The notes below the pieces were generated by a model, which was not told the origin of the DNA, ran no database searches, and was given only the letters and a program-made list of their open reading frames with translations. Shown here in pieces: positions 1-7,721 of a DNA stretch of 12,430 nt; the stretch's first letter is position 1, and the number at the start of each line of letters is the position of its first letter. This DNA is from an uncultured Novosphingobium sp. (GTDB lineage: Bacteria > Pseudomonadota > Alphaproteobacteria > Sphingomonadales > Sphingomonadaceae), in contig CALLNA010000279.1 in NCBI GenBank assembly GCA_938005655.1, positions 1 to 12,430 on the forward strand, read 5' to 3'. The translations under genes were made by a program, and so were the position numbers.

Positions 1-1415
<1,415 letters not shown>

Positions 1416-1423
1416 GGCCTTCC

Positions 1424-1447
1424 TCCCCTCCCGCTTGCGGGAGGGGA
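1424..1447. terminator. Bidirectional hairpin terminator between convergent clpB and acyl-CoA dehydrogenase
   Basis: There is a perfect 11-bp inverted repeat, TCCCCTCCCGC / GCGGGAGGGGA, separated by only TT. It sits in the 42-bp gap between two convergent stop codons, so it can serve both strands. No clear T-tract follows on either side, so it is not a textbook intrinsic terminator. The core CTCCCGCTTGCGGGAG is a dispersed repeat I recognise from sphingomonad genomes, so this may equally be a repeat copy that settled between genes. Confidence 0.55.
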
Positions 1448-1457
1448 ACCGGGCACG

Positions 1458-2471
1458 TTACTCCGCCGCCGCCAGCGCTTCGCGCCCGACCAGCTCGCGC
1501 CACAGGTCGGCGTTGCCGCCGAGCTGCACGTTGAGGTTGGCGCGCTTCATGAACAGGTGGCAGTACATCTCCTCGGTCAGGCCGACGCCGCCGTGGAGCT
1601 GGATCGCTTCCTCGCAGACCCAGCGATAGACCTCGGTCGCATGGGCCTTGAGCCCGCCGATCTCGGCCATCGTGGCATCAGGCTGCATGGCGCGCGACCA
1701 CAGCAGGGCCTCGGCCGCGCCGATCAGCACCTTGAGATCGGCGCAGCGGTGCTGGAGCGCCTGGAACATGCCGAGCGGCCGGTCGAACTGCTTGCGGGTC
1801 TTGAGGTATTCGACGGTGAGGTCGAGGATCGTGTTCGCCCCGCCCAGCGAATCCGCGGCGAGGGCGAAGATCATCTCGCCCTTGAGCCGGCGGGTCAGGG
1901 CCTCGGCCGCCGCGCCGGTGGCCATGACCAGCGCGGGGTCGAGCACGTAGCCGTCGAGCGTAACGTCGAACAACCGCCGGCTCTCGTCCCACAGCGGGCG
2001 CTCGGTGACGGTCACGCCCGGCGCATCCAGCGGCACCAGCGCGGCGCGGCCGGGATTGGCGAGCATCACGTGGCTCGCCATGTCGGCGTCGGGCACGGCG
2101 GGCAGCGTGCCGGACAGGGCGTCGCCGTCCCCGGTCACGTCGCCCGCGGAGAGGTTGGTGGTGACGAACTCGCCGGTGGTGACGCGCTCGATCCAGCCGG
2201 CCTGATCGGCGAGGTCGGTCGCCGCGCCGATCGCCTGGACCGTCGCCATGGCCGGGATCAGCGGCGCCGTGCCGAGCGCCTTGCCCATCTCGTAGTGGAT
2301 CGCAGCGGCGGAATCGCGGCCGAGGCCGAGGCCGCCCGCGTCCTCCGCCAGCGAGAGCATCAGCCAGCCCATCTCGGTGACGAGCTTCCAGCTCTCGTCG
2401 CGATTTGGCTTCAGCGCGTCGGCGGGGAAGGCCTTCTGCGCGGCGTCGTGCAGTTCCTGGCGTTCGATCAC
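1458..2471 (-). CDS. Acyl-CoA dehydrogenase, small (beta-type) subunit of a split pair
   Basis: Probable FAD-dependent alpha,beta-desaturation of an acyl-CoA as partner of the upstream acyl-CoA dehydrogenase. The protein is 337 aa, shorter than the usual 380-400. It keeps the C-terminal ACAD half: RKQFDRPLGMFQALQHR (226-242, flavin-contacting Arg and Gln/Phe) and LHGGVGLTEE (292-301). It lacks the GFSEPxxGSD substrate/FAD loop of normal ACADs, which the upstream gene carries. Start choice: GTG at 2471 overlaps the upstream TGA as GTGA and has AAGGGG 8 bases before it. An in-frame GTG at 2480 directly abuts that Shine-Dalgarno sequence and is less likely. The overlap implies translational coupling and equimolar subunits. 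The family is certain; the alpha2beta2 partnership is inferred from motif complementarity and gene order. The substrate is unknown, with steroid or bile-acid side-chain CoA esters plausible from context. Confidence 0.92.
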   Translation of the reverse strand: MIERQELHDAAQKAFPADALKPNRDESWKLVTEMGWLMLSLAEDAGGLGLGRDSAAAIHYEMGKALGTAPLIPAMATVQAIGAATDLADQAGWIERVTTGEFVTTNLSAGDVTGDGDALSGTLPAVPDADMASHVMLANPGRAALVPLDAPGVTVTERPLWDESRRLFDVTLDGYVLDPALVMATGAAAEALTRRLKGEMIFALAADSLGGANTILDLTVEYLKTRKQFDRPLGMFQALQHRCADLKVLIGAAEALLWSRAMQPDATMAEIGGLKAHATEVYRWVCEEAIQLHGGVGLTEEMYCHLFMKRANLNVQLGGNADLWRELVGREALAAAE

Positions 2472-3649
2472 AGCACCCACCCCTTCGGTTCCTTCGGCAT
2501 CCCGAGCATCTTCTCGGCGATGATCTTGCGCTGCACCTCGTCGCTGCCGCCGGCGATGGTCCAGGCGTAGCTATTCATGAAATCGGCCATCCAGTTGCCG
2601 GTGTTGAGGTCGCCGAAGGTGATCGGCTTCACATATTGCTCGTCGAGCCCGCCGAGCCGGAGGCCGAGCAGCGAATAGTCGCGCAGGGCCCGGGCATAGG
2701 TGTTCTTGACGATCGAGGCGTCGCCCGCGCCCTCGATCCCCTTGATCCGGTTCTCGAGGAACTGGTCGGCGATGGCCGTGGCGACGTCGAGCTGGGTGAC
2801 GAGCTTGCCGAAGTCGCGCAGGACGCCCGCGTCCTCCTCGCGCCCGTTCTTGCGGATCAGCTCGGCGATGCGCCAGGCGGCGCCGCGCATCCGGTAGGAC
2901 AGCTCCATCAGCGTCAGCCCGCGCTCGGAGGCGAGGGTGGCGTTGGCGACGGCCCAGCCGGCCCCTTCCTCGCCCACCCGCTCGCTCACCGGGATCTCGA
3001 CGTTGTCGAGGAAGATCTCGGCGAATTCCTCGTCGCCCTGGATCTGATGGATCGGGCGGACGGTGACGCCCGGCGACTTCATGTCCATCAGCAGGTAGGT
3101 GATCCCGGCCTGCTTCGGCCCGTCGCTGGAGGTGCGGACCAGCAGCAGGCAGCGGTCGGCGAACTGGGCCATGGTCGACCAGATCTTCTGGCCGTTGACC
3201 ACGTAGACGTCGCCCTTCCTCTCCGCCTTGCACTTGAGCGAGGCGAGGTCCGAGCCGGCGTTGGGCTCGGAGAAGCCCTGGCACCAGGTCTCGCCCTCGA
3301 GGATGCGGGGGAGGTAGTGGTCCTGCTGCTCCGGCGTGCCGCATTCGTGCAGCGTGGCGAAGGCGTGATAGGTCGAGACGAAGGACAGCAGCAGGCGCGG
3401 GCAGTCGGCCCGGGCGATCTCCTCGTAGATCACCTTCTGCTCCGCGAGGCTCCGCCCGCCGCCCGGCCACTTCGCCGGCCAGTGCGGGATGGCGTAGCCG
3501 GCCTTGACCAGCTTCTGGAACCAGTCGCGCTGGGTCTTGACGAAATCGTCCTGGGTGCGGCTCAGCGCGCGCCAGTCGCGGGGCTTGTTGGCGTCGAGCC
3601 ACGCGCGCACCTGGCTGCGTAGCTGGTCGAGGTCGGTCTGTTCGCTCAC
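2468..3649 (-). CDS. Acyl-CoA dehydrogenase, large (alpha-type) subunit of a split pair
   Basis: Acyl-CoA dehydrogenase of 393 aa. Visible landmarks are an N-terminal helical domain with IPHWPAKWPGGG (54-65), the GFSEPNAGSD loop (125-134), VNGQKIWST (151-159), a central beta domain ending near GEEGAGW, and a C-terminal GGSDEVQRKIIAEKMLG motif (367-383). The RxxFGxPLxxFQ flavin motif expected around residue 280 is missing; that segment reads VLRDFGKLVTQLDVA instead. The missing motif is present in the overlapping downstream gene, so the two proteins probably form a heteromer with composite FAD sites, as known for steroid-degrading FadE/ChsE pairs. Start: GTG at 3649 with AGGA five bases upstream. 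The frame stays open further upstream across the Rieske gene, but that extension is a shadow of that gene and has no ACAD character. It lies 71 bp downstream of the ferredoxin on the same strand, probably the same transcript. Confidence 0.93.
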   Translation of the reverse strand: MSEQTDLDQLRSQVRAWLDANKPRDWRALSRTQDDFVKTQRDWFQKLVKAGYAIPHWPAKWPGGGRSLAEQKVIYEEIARADCPRLLLSFVSTYHAFATLHECGTPEQQDHYLPRILEGETWCQGFSEPNAGSDLASLKCKAERKGDVYVVNGQKIWSTMAQFADRCLLLVRTSSDGPKQAGITYLLMDMKSPGVTVRPIHQIQGDEEFAEIFLDNVEIPVSERVGEEGAGWAVANATLASERGLTLMELSYRMRGAAWRIAELIRKNGREEDAGVLRDFGKLVTQLDVATAIADQFLENRIKGIEGAGDASIVKNTYARALRDYSLLGLRLGGLDEQYVKPITFGDLNTGNWMADFMNSYAWTIAGGSDEVQRKIIAEKMLGMPKEPKGWVL

Positions 3650-3720
3650 GGTCGTCCTGGCCTTATGGTCTCGCCGGACGCTGTCAGAACTTTCTGCGCT
3701 CAGGTCAAGCGGGGGAGGGT
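3650..3720 (-). promoter_or_regulatory. Ferredoxin-ACAD intergenic gap with a 12-bp palindrome; possible internal promoter
   Basis: The gap between the Rieske and acyl-CoA dehydrogenase genes holds a palindrome, CAGAA-CT-TTCTG, at 3685-3696. A TTGACC (-35-like) lies at 3708-3703 on the minus strand, but no good -10 stands at 16-18 bp from it. The palindrome may be an operator for a secondary promoter in front of the ACAD pair. This is suggestive only; the gap could also be an ordinary intra-operon spacer. Confidence 0.25.
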
Positions 3721-4035
3721 CTAAACCGCCACCTCGATAGTGTCGCCGACCACGCGGACCTCGTAGGTCTGGATCGGCTGGGTCGCCGGCGGGTTGAGCG
3801 CCGCGCCGGTCTCCAGGTCGAAGCGGGCGCCGTGGATCGGGCAGGCGATCCAGCCGGCGCGCATCCGCCCGCAGTCGAGCGTCTCCTGCGCGTGCGAGCA
3901 TTCGTTGCGGACGGCGAAGACCCGGTCGCCGGTATGGCAGATCAGGATCGCCACGCCGTTCACGGTCACGACCTTCTTCGCGCCGGAGGGAATCTCCTCC
4001 AGCGTCGCCACGGCCGTGAAAGTCTTGTCGCTCAT
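3721..4035 (-). CDS. Rieske-type [2Fe-2S] ferredoxin
   Basis: Small soluble electron carrier of 104 aa, the size of the stand-alone ferredoxins of aromatic-ring dioxygenase and related oxygenase systems (HcaC/BphF type). The cluster ligands are visible as C46-S-H48 and C65-P-I-H68, separated by 16 residues, so the CxH-X16-CxxH motif is intact. There is no signal peptide or membrane anchor, which argues against a bc1-type Rieske protein. Such proteins normally pass electrons from an NAD(P)H ferredoxin reductase to an oxygenase, yet neither partner lies in this window. The only oxygen-activating candidate nearby is the membrane di-iron desaturase at 7808. It starts at ATG 4035 and is the first gene of the minus-strand unit, divergent from the KstD-like flavoprotein. 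A NirD-like small Rieske protein is an alternative, though nothing in the context supports it. Confidence 0.93.
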   Translation of the reverse strand: MSDKTFTAVATLEEIPSGAKKVVTVNGVAILICHTGDRVFAVRNECSHAQETLDCGRMRAGWIACPIHGARFDLETGAALNPPATQPIQTYEVRVVGDTIEVAV

Positions 4036-4219
4036 GCTCTATCCCGCTTGGTGCCCCGAGCGCCTTGGCTGCGCCTGCGGCAAGGCGCAATCGTCGCTTG
4101 CGGCCAAAATCGCAAGAGAGCAAGTTGCTCTGCCGCGCCGGTCATTTGAGCTGGGACCGCGAGGCCGGTAAGCCGGATGCGAGCGATTGGGCCGGACTTC
4201 CGGCAGGGAGAGGCTTTGC
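4036..4219. promoter_or_regulatory. Divergent promoter region between ferredoxin and flavoprotein genes
   Basis: This 184-bp non-coding gap separates two divergent transcription units and must hold both promoters. It contains a perfect inverted repeat AGAGCAA-G-TTGCTCT at 4117-4131, and just upstream CTTGCG-N8-CGCAAG (4097-4102 / 4111-4116). A looser pair GCCTTG/CAAGGC lies around 4069-4087. The first has the size of a regulator half-site pair and sits about 90 bp from each start codon. I could not identify convincing -35/-10 boxes. The Shine-Dalgarno for the flavoprotein (GGGAGAGG) is at its right end. Confidence 0.5.
4117..4131. repeat. Perfect 15-bp inverted repeat, candidate operator
   Basis: Two 7-base arms, AGAGCAA and TTGCTCT, flank a single central G. 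Its size and its place between two divergent units resemble a dimeric repressor site (TetR, GntR or MarR-like). It overlaps the end of a neighbouring weaker repeat, CTTGCG-N8-CGCAAG. Which regulator binds is not visible; the only regulator gene in the window is a LysR, whose sites usually follow T-N11-A and do not look like this. Confidence 0.4.
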
Positions 4220-5953
4220 GTGGACAGCAGCGAGACATATGACGTCGTGGTGGTCGGCTCGGGCGCGGCGGGGGCGATGGCTGCCCTGCGCGCCGCCGAC
4301 CAGGGCCTCAAGGTCCTGATCGTCGAGAAGGCGCACAAGTTCGGGGGCACCTCGGCGACCTCGGGCGGGGTGATGTGGATTCCCAACCACCAGCTCGAAG
4401 GCGGCGCTGACGAAAAAGAGGGGGGCGACACCCGCGAGGCGACCTTCCAGTACCTCGACAGCCTGATCAGCAAGCCGGTCGACCGCAAGCGGCTGGAAGC
4501 CTATGTCGACGAGGCGCCGAAGATGGCGCGCTATCTCAAGGGGCTCGGCGTCCAGCTCTGCGGCGCGCCCTGGCCGGACTACTATCCCGACAAGCCCGGC
4601 GCCCGCGCCGACCGCTCGGTGATCTGCCTGACCTTCGACGGGCGCGAGCTGGGCGACGATCGCTATTCGCTGATGCGCGAGCAGTTCAACCGCTTCAAGC
4701 TGTTCGGCCGCTACGCCATGGACCTGACCGAGACCTTCGCGCTGATGATGCAGCAGAAGGGCTGGCGCGGCGTCGCCGCCAAGGTGATCGGCCGCTACTG
4801 GATGGACCGCTCGACCCGCAAGGTCTCGCACCGCGACCGCCGCTTCACCCAGGGGGCGGCGCTGATGGGCGCGGTCTATGCCCAGGTGTTCAAGCGCGGT
4901 GTCGAGCTGCGGCTGGAGACCAGGCTGGAAGGCCTCGTCACCGACGGCGGCAAGGTCACGGGGGTCGAGGTCAGCAACTTCGGCCGCAGGTATGCGATCA
5001 ACGCGCGCCACGGGGTGGTGCTGGCGGCCGGCGGGGTCGAATGGAACCAGGAGCTGCGCGACCGCTTCTATCCGATCCCCGGCCTGACCCGCCATTCCTC
5101 CACCCCGGAGGACGGCAACCGCGGCGAGGCGCTGCTGGCCGCCGAGAAGATCGGCGCGACCACCGAGCATACCGAGCAGGGCTGGTGGATCCCGACCATG
5201 ACCCTGCCGATGCCGGGCGCCTCCAATTTCCACGAGATCCATCAGGCCGCTTTCGACGTCGGCCGCCCGTGGAGCGTGGTGGTCAACCGCAACGGCGTGC
5301 GTTTCGTCGACGAGGCCTGCGGCTACGACCAGTTCGGCCAGGCGATGGTCGAGGATCACCTCAAGACTGGCGCGAACATGCCCTGCTGGCTGATCTTCGA
5401 CGCCAAGTTCCGCGCCAAGTTCAGCGCCGGGGGCCTGATGCCCACGGTCCACACGCCCGAGCGCAAGGTGCCCAAGGACTGGTGGGATCATTACGTCTTC
5501 CGCGCCGACACGCTCCAGGAGCTGGCCGTCAAGATCAAGGTGCCGCAAGGGCCGCTGCTCGAGACGGTGGGCAAGATGAACGACTATGCCAGGACCGGCG
5601 TCGATCCCGAGTTCGGCCGCGGCATGAATATCTACGACCAGTTCTTCGGCGATCCGACCGTCACCCCGAACCCCAACCTCGGGCCGATCGACCAGGCGCC
5701 GTTCTACGCCGTGCCGATCAACAACGGGGACCTCGGCACCAAGGGCGGCCTCAAGTGCGACGACCGCGCGCGGGTGCTCGACGGGTCGGGCCAGCCGATC
5801 CCCGGCCTCTACGCCGCGGGCAACAATTCCGGCACGCCGTTCGGAGACGTCTATCCGGGCGCCGGGGCGACGATCGGCCCGGCCATGGCCTTCGGCTATA
5901 TCGCGGCCAACGACATCGCCGAGCGGTCGGGCAACCAGCGGGCCGGGAACTGA
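4220..5953 (+). CDS. FAD-binding 3-ketosteroid dehydrogenase-like flavoprotein (KstD family)
   Basis: Flavoprotein of 577 aa in the fumarate reductase/3-ketosteroid dehydrogenase superfamily. Such enzymes introduce a ring double bond next to a ketone in steroids. Landmarks: N-terminal dinucleotide-binding GSGAAG (13-18), flavin loop EKAHKFGGTSATSGG (36-50), PDYYPDKPGA (119-128), SVVVNRNGVRFVDEACGYD (352-370), PFYAVPINNGDLGTKGG (494-510), and a C-terminal FAD segment IPGLYAAGNNSG...GAGATIGPAMAFGY (527-560). Tyrosines at 121/122, 369 and 496 lie where KstD enzymes carry their catalytic tyrosines. Start: GTG at 4220 with GGGAGAGG six bases upstream, preferred to an in-frame TTG at 4187. It is divergent from the ferredoxin and upstream of an SDR. 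It could be a delta1-dehydrogenase, a delta4-(5alpha)-dehydrogenase, or an enzyme for another cyclic ketone; the sequence alone does not decide. Confidence 0.88.
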   Translation: MDSSETYDVVVVGSGAAGAMAALRAADQGLKVLIVEKAHKFGGTSATSGGVMWIPNHQLEGGADEKEGGDTREATFQYLDSLISKPVDRKRLEAYVDEAPKMARYLKGLGVQLCGAPWPDYYPDKPGARADRSVICLTFDGRELGDDRYSLMREQFNRFKLFGRYAMDLTETFALMMQQKGWRGVAAKVIGRYWMDRSTRKVSHRDRRFTQGAALMGAVYAQVFKRGVELRLETRLEGLVTDGGKVTGVEVSNFGRRYAINARHGVVLAAGGVEWNQELRDRFYPIPGLTRHSSTPEDGNRGEALLAAEKIGATTEHTEQGWWIPTMTLPMPGASNFHEIHQAAFDVGRPWSVVVNRNGVRFVDEACGYDQFGQAMVEDHLKTGANMPCWLIFDAKFRAKFSAGGLMPTVHTPERKVPKDWWDHYVFRADTLQELAVKIKVPQGPLLETVGKMNDYARTGVDPEFGRGMNIYDQFFGDPTVTPNPNLGPIDQAPFYAVPINNGDLGTKGGLKCDDRARVLDGSGQPIPGLYAAGNNSGTPFGDVYPGAGATIGPAMAFGYIAANDIAERSGNQRAGN

Positions 5954-5964
5954 GCTGAGTCCAT

Positions 5965-6056
5965 CGTCATGCTGAACGCGTTTCAGCATCCATCGTGCCT
6001 CCAGGCGCGATCCTCACGAGAGGGGAAATGGACCCTGAAACGAGTTCAGGGTGACG
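5965..6056. repeat. REPIN-like pair of inverted hairpins
   Basis: Two hairpins lie in the gap between the flavoprotein and the SDR. The first is ATGCTGAA-CGCGT-TTCAGCAT (5969-5989); the second is ACCCTGAA-ACGAG-TTCAGGGT (6032-6052). Read on the opposite strand, the second is an inverted copy of the first over about 30 bases, from tcGTCA to TCCAt. Differences within the stems are paired: T-A becomes C-G and G-C becomes C-G, so base pairing is kept. The 42 bases between them show nothing further. I recognise this as a repeat dispersed through sphingomonad genomes. It may act as a partial terminator or mRNA stabiliser between the two genes. Confidence 0.75.
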
Positions 6057-6078
6057 AAGAAGAAACGGGAGAATCCAA

Positions 6079-6849
6079 GTGAACCAAGGCAAAGTCGCGA
6101 TCGTCACCGGCGCGGGCGGGGGTATCGGCGAAGGGATCGCCCGGCGGCTGGGCGCGGACGGCCTGCGCGTCGTCGGCGTCGGGCGCAACGCGGCCAAGAT
6201 CGAGGCGGCCAAGGCGCGGATCGGCGGGGATTTCTCCCCCTTCGCGGCCGACATCACCGCCGCGGACGGCCCCAAGGCGATCGTCGACCACGCGCTGGCC
6301 ACCTTCGGGCGGATCGACGTGCTGGTGAACAACGCCGGCTCGTTCAACTTCGGCCCGGTCGACCAGACCACCGACGAGATGCTCGACGAGGTGCTGGCGG
6401 TCTCGCTGCGCGCGCCTTTCCGGCTCTGCCGCGAGGTCCTGCCGCATCTAGGGCAGGGCTCCTCGATCCTGTTCATCGGCTCGACCTGGGGGCTCTACGG
6501 CACGCCCGGCGGCGGGGCCTACAGCGCGGTCAAGGCCGGGCAGATCGGCCTGATGCAGACCCTCGCCGCCGAATACGGCCCGCGCGGCGTGCGCAGCAAC
6601 TACATCGCGCCCACGGTCGTCCGCACCGAGATGACCGACGCCTTCTGGGACCTCGACTTCTTCCGCCGCACCAACCACGAGCTGACCCCGCTGAACCGCG
6701 AATGCGGGGTGGACGACGTGGCCGAGATGGTCGCCTTCCTCGCCTCGGACCGGGCGGGCTTCGTCAATGGCCAGACCGTCGCGGTGGACGGCGGCATCTC
6801 CACCACCCGCTACCTCGCGCCCGAGGCGGTGGGGGCGCAGCGGAGCTAG
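6079..6849 (+). CDS. SDR-family NAD(P)-dependent oxidoreductase
   Basis: Classical short-chain dehydrogenase/reductase of 256 aa, likely oxidising or reducing a hydroxyl/keto group on the pathway substrate. It shows the Rossmann motif TGAGGGIG (10-17), NNAG (84-87), and the catalytic S135, Y148 and K152 in GSTWGLYGTPGGGAYSAVKAG. The C-terminal VNGQTVAVDGG strand is typical of FabG-like and hydroxysteroid-dehydrogenase-like members. The fourth residue of the usual catalytic tetrad, Asn in the VNLxxxF helix, appears replaced by S109 (AVSLRAPF). Start: GTG at 6079 with GGGAGA eight or so bases upstream. It is on the same strand as the KstD-like gene, 125 bp away across a double hairpin, so co-transcription is likely but attenuated. 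Its TAG overlaps that of the convergent LysR gene. Function as a hydroxysteroid dehydrogenase is a contextual guess. Confidence 0.93.
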   Translation: MNQGKVAIVTGAGGGIGEGIARRLGADGLRVVGVGRNAAKIEAAKARIGGDFSPFAADITAADGPKAIVDHALATFGRIDVLVNNAGSFNFGPVDQTTDEMLDEVLAVSLRAPFRLCREVLPHLGQGSSILFIGSTWGLYGTPGGGAYSAVKAGQIGLMQTLAAEYGPRGVRSNYIAPTVVRTEMTDAFWDLDFFRRTNHELTPLNRECGVDDVAEMVAFLASDRAGFVNGQTVAVDGGISTTRYLAPEAVGAQRS

Positions 6850-7721
6850 CCGGAAGCCAGCATCGCCCGGATCTGCTCGGCCGCCAGCTTGGCCGCGGGC
6901 GAGGGGGTGCGGCCGCGCTTGCGGATGATCGCCAGCGCGCTGCGCGGCGGCGGCATGTCGGCGACGCGCAATTGCACGAGCTGCCCCTCGGCGACCTGCG
7001 GCGCGGCGAACCCCGGTGAGGTATGCCACAGGCAGTCGCTGCGCAGGACGACGTCGCGCAGGATGTGGTAGTTGTCGCAGATGAAGGCCCCGCCCTTGTG
7101 CGCCGGCATCGCGCTGTGGGCGTCGCCGATCCGGGCGATCGGATAGTCCTCGAGATCGGCCTCCGTCAGCTCCTCGCATCCCGCTAGCGGGTGGCCGCTG
7201 CGCACGAAGGATTCGAAGACGACCTCGCCGACCGGGAAAGCCACGACGGTTTCCGGCAGGTCGACATGCTCGGTGGCGCAGACCGCCAACTCGATCGCGT
7301 CGTCCATCACCTCCTTGAGGAGCACGCCCGGCGGCTTGATCGAGGCCCGGATCTGGAGCCGCGGCGTGGTGGTGAGGAAGCGGCTGCCAAGCTCGGGCAG
7401 GATCATGCTCGCCACCAGCGGCCCCATGCCGACCGTCAGCGTCCCGGCCTCGCCCTTGGCATAGAGGCGCAGGTTGTGCCCCAGCGTCCGCGCGCTGCCG
7501 ACCAGGGCTTCGGCCTCGGCCACGACCAGCGCCCCGACCGGGGTGATCGCGACCCCCGAGCGGTCGCGGTCGAAGATGCGGATGCCGAAGCGCTGCTCGA
7601 CGCTGGCGATGCTCCGGCTCAGCGCGGGCTGGGTGATGTTCAGCTCCTCGGCGGCGCGGGAGAAGCTCAAGGTCCGGGCGATGGCGAGGATGTGCTTCAG
7701 CTTGACGAGGTCGATGTCCAT
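6846..7721 (-). CDS. LysR-family transcriptional regulator
   Basis: DNA-binding regulator of 291 aa, the normal LTTR length. The N-terminal winged helix-turn-helix is clear: LKHILAIARTLSFSRAAEEL, then NITQPALSRSIASVEQRFG and IRIFDRDRSGVAITPVG (residues 8-63). The remainder (about 90-290) is the periplasmic-binding-protein-like effector domain. It is transcribed away from the sterol desaturase gene, the usual LTTR arrangement in which the regulator controls its divergent neighbour and itself through the shared gap; the effector is probably a pathway intermediate. ATG at 7721 has GGAGG only about one base away, a poor spacing, but the family alignment allows little shift and no better start is visible. 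It converges on the SDR with a 4-bp stop-codon overlap (CTAG, 6846-6849), so no terminator fits between them. Confidence 0.95.
   Translation of the reverse strand: MDIDLVKLKHILAIARTLSFSRAAEELNITQPALSRSIASVEQRFGIRIFDRDRSGVAITPVGALVVAEAEALVGSARTLGHNLRLYAKGEAGTLTVGMGPLVASMILPELGSRFLTTTPRLQIRASIKPPGVLLKEVMDDAIELAVCATEHVDLPETVVAFPVGEVVFESFVRSGHPLAGCEELTEADLEDYPIARIGDAHSAMPAHKGGAFICDNYHILRDVVLRSDCLWHTSPGFAAPQVAEGQLVQLRVADMPPPRSALAIIRKRGRTPSPAAKLAAEQIRAMLASG

Noticed and set aside
2405..3622. A 405-aa plus-strand frame across the first acyl-CoA dehydrogenase pair
   Set aside because: It is antisense to two well-conserved ACAD genes, with no recognisable domain and biased composition.
3650..4123. 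N-terminal extension of the alpha-type ACAD frame to 4123, suggesting a fusion protein
   Set aside because: The extension is an out-of-phase reading of the ferredoxin gene. A GTG with AGGA at 3649 gives a normal ACAD N-terminus.
4142..5989. A 615-aa open frame on the minus strand opposite the KstD-like gene, beginning MLKRVQHDDG
   Set aside because: It begins inside the REP-like hairpin and runs antisense to a clearly conserved flavoprotein. Its composition is low-complexity (many A, G, R, H, D, V), as expected for an antisense frame in GC-rich DNA. The MLKRVQHD start is a known kind of repeat-derived artefact.
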